From positions 1-36,005 of the forward strand of contig CAMPKC010000051.1 in assembly GCA_946887045.1 (NCBI GenBank): a stretch of 36,005 nucleotides of DNA. The letters run 5' to 3'. The position numbers and the translations under genes were made by a program. This DNA is from an uncultured Sphingobacteriaceae bacterium (lineage in GTDB: Bacteria > Bacteroidota > Bacteroidia > Sphingobacteriales > Sphingobacteriaceae). This document shows, piece by piece, positions 34,485 to 36,005 of this stretch. The notes below the pieces were generated by a model that had not been told where the DNA came from, did not search any database, and saw only the letters and a program-made list of their open reading frames with translations. How positions within the stretch are numbered: position 1 is the stretch's first letter; each line of letters starts with the position of its first letter.

Positions 34485-35276
34485 ATGGAGGGTTTTGATA
34501 TTAGTTTCCTGCATTTAAGGTTCTGGGATTTAATCGATATCCTATGCGTAGCTATAATTATTTATTATATCTATAATCTTTTACGCGGCACAATCGCTTT
34601 AAATATACTGCTGGGATTGGTAATTATCTACCTGGCTTTTATTCTGGTTAAGCAATTGGAAATGAGGTTGCTTACTCAAATACTCGGTGGATTTGTAAGT
34701 GTAGGGGTGCTGGCATTAATAATAGTTTTTCAACAGGAAATAAGGCGGTTTTTATTGCTTATTGGTAAAAATGCCTCACTCCAACAAACCAAAATCTGGA
34801 AGAATTTCTTTCTTGGGAAAAAAGAGCTTGAGAAAGCAAACTTCATTTTTATCAGGCCCATTATTGAGGCATGCAAAAGTATGCAGAATAGTAAGACGGG
34901 TGCTCTGATTGTCTTTGCGAAATATTTTGATGAACAATATTTTCAAAACAGCGGCGAAACATTAAATTCAGCTATTTCGAAACGTTTGTTGGAAAGTATA
35001 TTCCAGAAGTATAGTCCATTGCATGATGGCGCGGTTGTTATTTCGGAGGGACGCATAAAATCCGCCAGCTCGATTCTTCCTTTGACAGACAATGAAAAGT
35101 TACCCGCACAATTTGGTTTGCGGCATAGAGCGGGAATAGGAATTTCGGAAATGAGTGACGCTGTCGCGGTAATCATTTCGGAAGAAACAGGAGAGATCTC
35201 TTACGCTAAGCAGGGGAGAGTGAGAATGAATGTTTCGCTTGTGGATTTAGAGAGATTACTGAACAAAGATATTTAG
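34485..35276 (+). CDS. cdaA: Diadenylate cyclase
   Basis: Membrane-bound enzyme making cyclic di-AMP from two ATP. The N-terminus has three hydrophobic helices (residues ~15-90: LIDILCVAIIIYYIYNLL, IALNILLGLVIIYLAFILV, ILGGFVSVGVLALIIVF), then the DAC domain with the metal/ATP motifs DGA (Asp181-Ala183) and RHR (Arg213-Arg215). The length of 263 fits CdaA (DacA). The usual partner regulator CdaR and phosphoglucosamine mutase GlmM of Firmicutes are not next to it; here it follows folP. Two hairpins lie just past its end. Confidence 0.95.
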   Translation: MEGFDISFLHLRFWDLIDILCVAIIIYYIYNLLRGTIALNILLGLVIIYLAFILVKQLEMRLLTQILGGFVSVGVLALIIVFQQEIRRFLLLIGKNASLQQTKIWKNFFLGKKELEKANFIFIRPIIEACKSMQNSKTGALIVFAKYFDEQYFQNSGETLNSAISKRLLESIFQKYSPLHDGAVVISEGRIKSASSILPLTDNEKLPAQFGLRHRAGIGISEMSDAVAVIISEETGEISYAKQGRVRMNVSLVDLERLLNKDI

Positions 35277-35313
35277 GAGAAAGGTGAAAGGTCCGACGAA
35301 TCATTTACAATAA

Positions 35314-35373
35314 AGCAAGAGCTTGATTCATATAACCAAGCTCTTGCTAATTAATTGGTGAAATCTCACCAAT
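35314..35373. terminator. Two adjacent hairpins between convergent cdaA and bacilliredoxin genes
   Basis: The first is a perfect 12-bp stem (AGCAAGAGCTTG at 35314-35325 with CAAGCTCTTGCT at 35337-35348). The second is an 8-bp stem (ATTGGTGA at 35354-35361, TCACCAAT at 35366-35373) with an AATC loop. Neither has a strong T run on either strand, so their terminator role is likely from position but not certain. Confidence 0.6.
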
Positions 35374-35388
35374 AAGTGCAATCCTTTC

Positions 35389-35799
35389 TTAACAATACTG
35401 CTCAAAAGCGCCAATCAGGTTATCCGCGATCATCTGTGCAGGACGGCCTTCTATCTGGTGACGTTCAATGATGTGAACCAATTTCCCGTCTTTAAATAAT
35501 GCCATAGATGGAGAAGAAGGAGGATAAGGCATCATGTAGCTTCTGGCCTTATCCACAGCTGCTTTTTCTACTCCTGCGAATACGGTTACTAATTTATCAG
35601 GATGTTTAGCATGTTGCGATGCAATTTTGGCGGCAGGGCGTGCATTAGCTGCTGCGCATCCGCATACCGAGTTTACTACAACAAAAACAGTTCCTTCACC
35701 TGAAATTGCAGCATCAACTTCTTCCGCTGTTTTTAGGTCTTCAAATCCAACTTTGGTTAAATCTTCCCTCATTGGGGCAACTAAATATTCTGGGTACAT
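35389..35799 (-). CDS. BrxA/BrxB-family bacilliredoxin (YphP/YqiW family)
   Basis: A 136-residue thioredoxin-fold protein. The active site is CGC (Cys46, Cys48) in NSVCGCAAANARPA, and the start MYPEYLVAPMREDLTKVGF is typical of this family. In Bacillus such proteins remove bacillithiol from oxidised proteins; many Bacteroidota make bacillithiol, which fits. Other family motifs are YMMPYPPSSPSMALFKDGKLVHIIERHQIEGR. It is monocistronic and convergent with cdaA. Confidence 0.93.
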   Translation of the reverse strand: MYPEYLVAPMREDLTKVGFEDLKTAEEVDAAISGEGTVFVVVNSVCGCAAANARPAAKIASQHAKHPDKLVTVFAGVEKAAVDKARSYMMPYPPSSPSMALFKDGKLVHIIERHQIEGRPAQMIADNLIGAFEQYC

Positions 35800-35848
35800 A
35801 CTTTTATATTTTACTTTTTGAATTACAATTTGCGTCGTTATGCATGTG

Positions 35849-35876
35849 CAAAATTAATGCTATCCCTGCAAATGTA
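35849..35876 (-). promoter_or_regulatory. Two candidate -7 boxes of the bacilliredoxin gene
   Basis: On the minus strand TACATTTG (35876-35869) and TAATTTTG (35856-35849) both match TAnnTTTG. They would give leaders of about 65 and 45 bases. I cannot tell which is used; neither has a well-spaced -33 TTG. Confidence 0.45.
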
Positions 35877-35937
35877 AAAATTACGACATCAACGCTTTGT
35901 CACATTTAGTTATCCAGGTGTGATAAATGTATAAATG

Positions 35938-35969
35938 TTTGATATTCATTGGTCGATGCCGTATTTTTG
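35938..35969 (+). promoter_or_regulatory. Bacteroidota-type promoter of the gene at the window end
   Basis: TTTG (35938-35941) and a perfect -7 box TATTTTTG (35962-35969) are spaced 20 bases apart. The ATG at 35993 follows 23 bases later. Confidence 0.7.
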
Positions 35970-35992
35970 TAGTTCATTTTAAAAAACAAACT

Positions 35993-36005
35993 ATGTCATC
36001 AGTAG
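35993..36005 (+). CDS. Start of a gene truncated by the window end
   Basis: Only ATG TCA TCA GTA and one further base (Met-Ser-Ser-Val) are visible. The well-formed promoter upstream is the main support. Nothing can be said of its product. Confidence 0.5.

Noticed and set aside
1..36005. tRNA, rRNA, CRISPR, insertion sequence or prophage signals
   Set aside because: Spacers are short and were read on both strands. I found no cloverleaf-like tRNA, no regularly spaced repeats, no transposase or integrase, and no attachment-site-like duplications.

Overview
This window looks like a chromosomal core-metabolism stretch from a Bacteroidota bacterium, most likely of the Sphingobacteriaceae (Pedobacter/Mucilaginibacter-like). 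The evidence is the moderate GC, repeated Bacteroidota-type -7 promoter boxes (TAnnTTTG) upstream of genes, few Shine-Dalgarno sites, and gene families typical of the phylum: DUF5686 outer-membrane protein, BT_3928-type DoxX protein, duplicated DUF1599 protein, folP-cdaA pair and LSSGQ-type ABC exporter. I see no tRNA, rRNA, CRISPR array, insertion sequence or prophage.

Layout. 1-4.04 kb: DEAD-box RNA helicase, a small YtxH-like membrane protein, gpsA and a NodB-type polysaccharide deacetylase. 4.04-9.7 kb: an aconitase locus with a decayed N-terminal aconitase fragment (4169-4436), then acnB, then a mitochondrial-type aconitase. 9.8-15.2 kb: a small hypothetical gene, then on the minus strand a TPM-domain lipoprotein, sucD, an ABC exporter and an acyl-CoA carboxylase carboxyltransferase subunit. 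15.3-18.1 kb: a small membrane protein and a SulP transporter/beta-carbonic anhydrase pair. 18.2-26.05 kb: gcvP (minus), a small outer-membrane beta-barrel (plus), then pdxJ, trhO and a DUF5686 protein (minus). 26.3-30.8 kb (plus): pheS, a Rieske-like lipoprotein with altered ligands, a TetR regulator, rlmD, a hypothetical gene and a PyrR-family phosphoribosyltransferase. 30.8-33.5 kb: a tightly packed minus-strand operon (DUF1599, DoxX-like protein, DinB protein, aroK). 33.5-35.3 kb: folP and cdaA (c-di-AMP synthesis). 35.4-36.0 kb: a bacilliredoxin (minus) and the promoter and first codons of a plus-strand gene cut by the window end.

Functionally the window covers the TCA cycle (two aconitases, succinyl-CoA synthetase alpha), acyl-CoA carboxylation, one-carbon and cofactor metabolism (gcvP, pdxJ, folP), bicarbonate handling (SulP plus carbonic anhydrase), translation and RNA (pheS, rlmD, trhO, DEAD-box helicase) and c-di-AMP signalling. 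I found no clear undescribed multi-gene system. The most informative irregularities are the aconitase relic in front of acnB, the Rieske-fold lipoprotein that keeps both cysteines but has lost both histidine ligands, a short repeat cluster at 22.4-22.6 kb that contains the trhO stop codon, and several promoter boxes placed so close to start codons that they decide gene starts or imply very short leaders.
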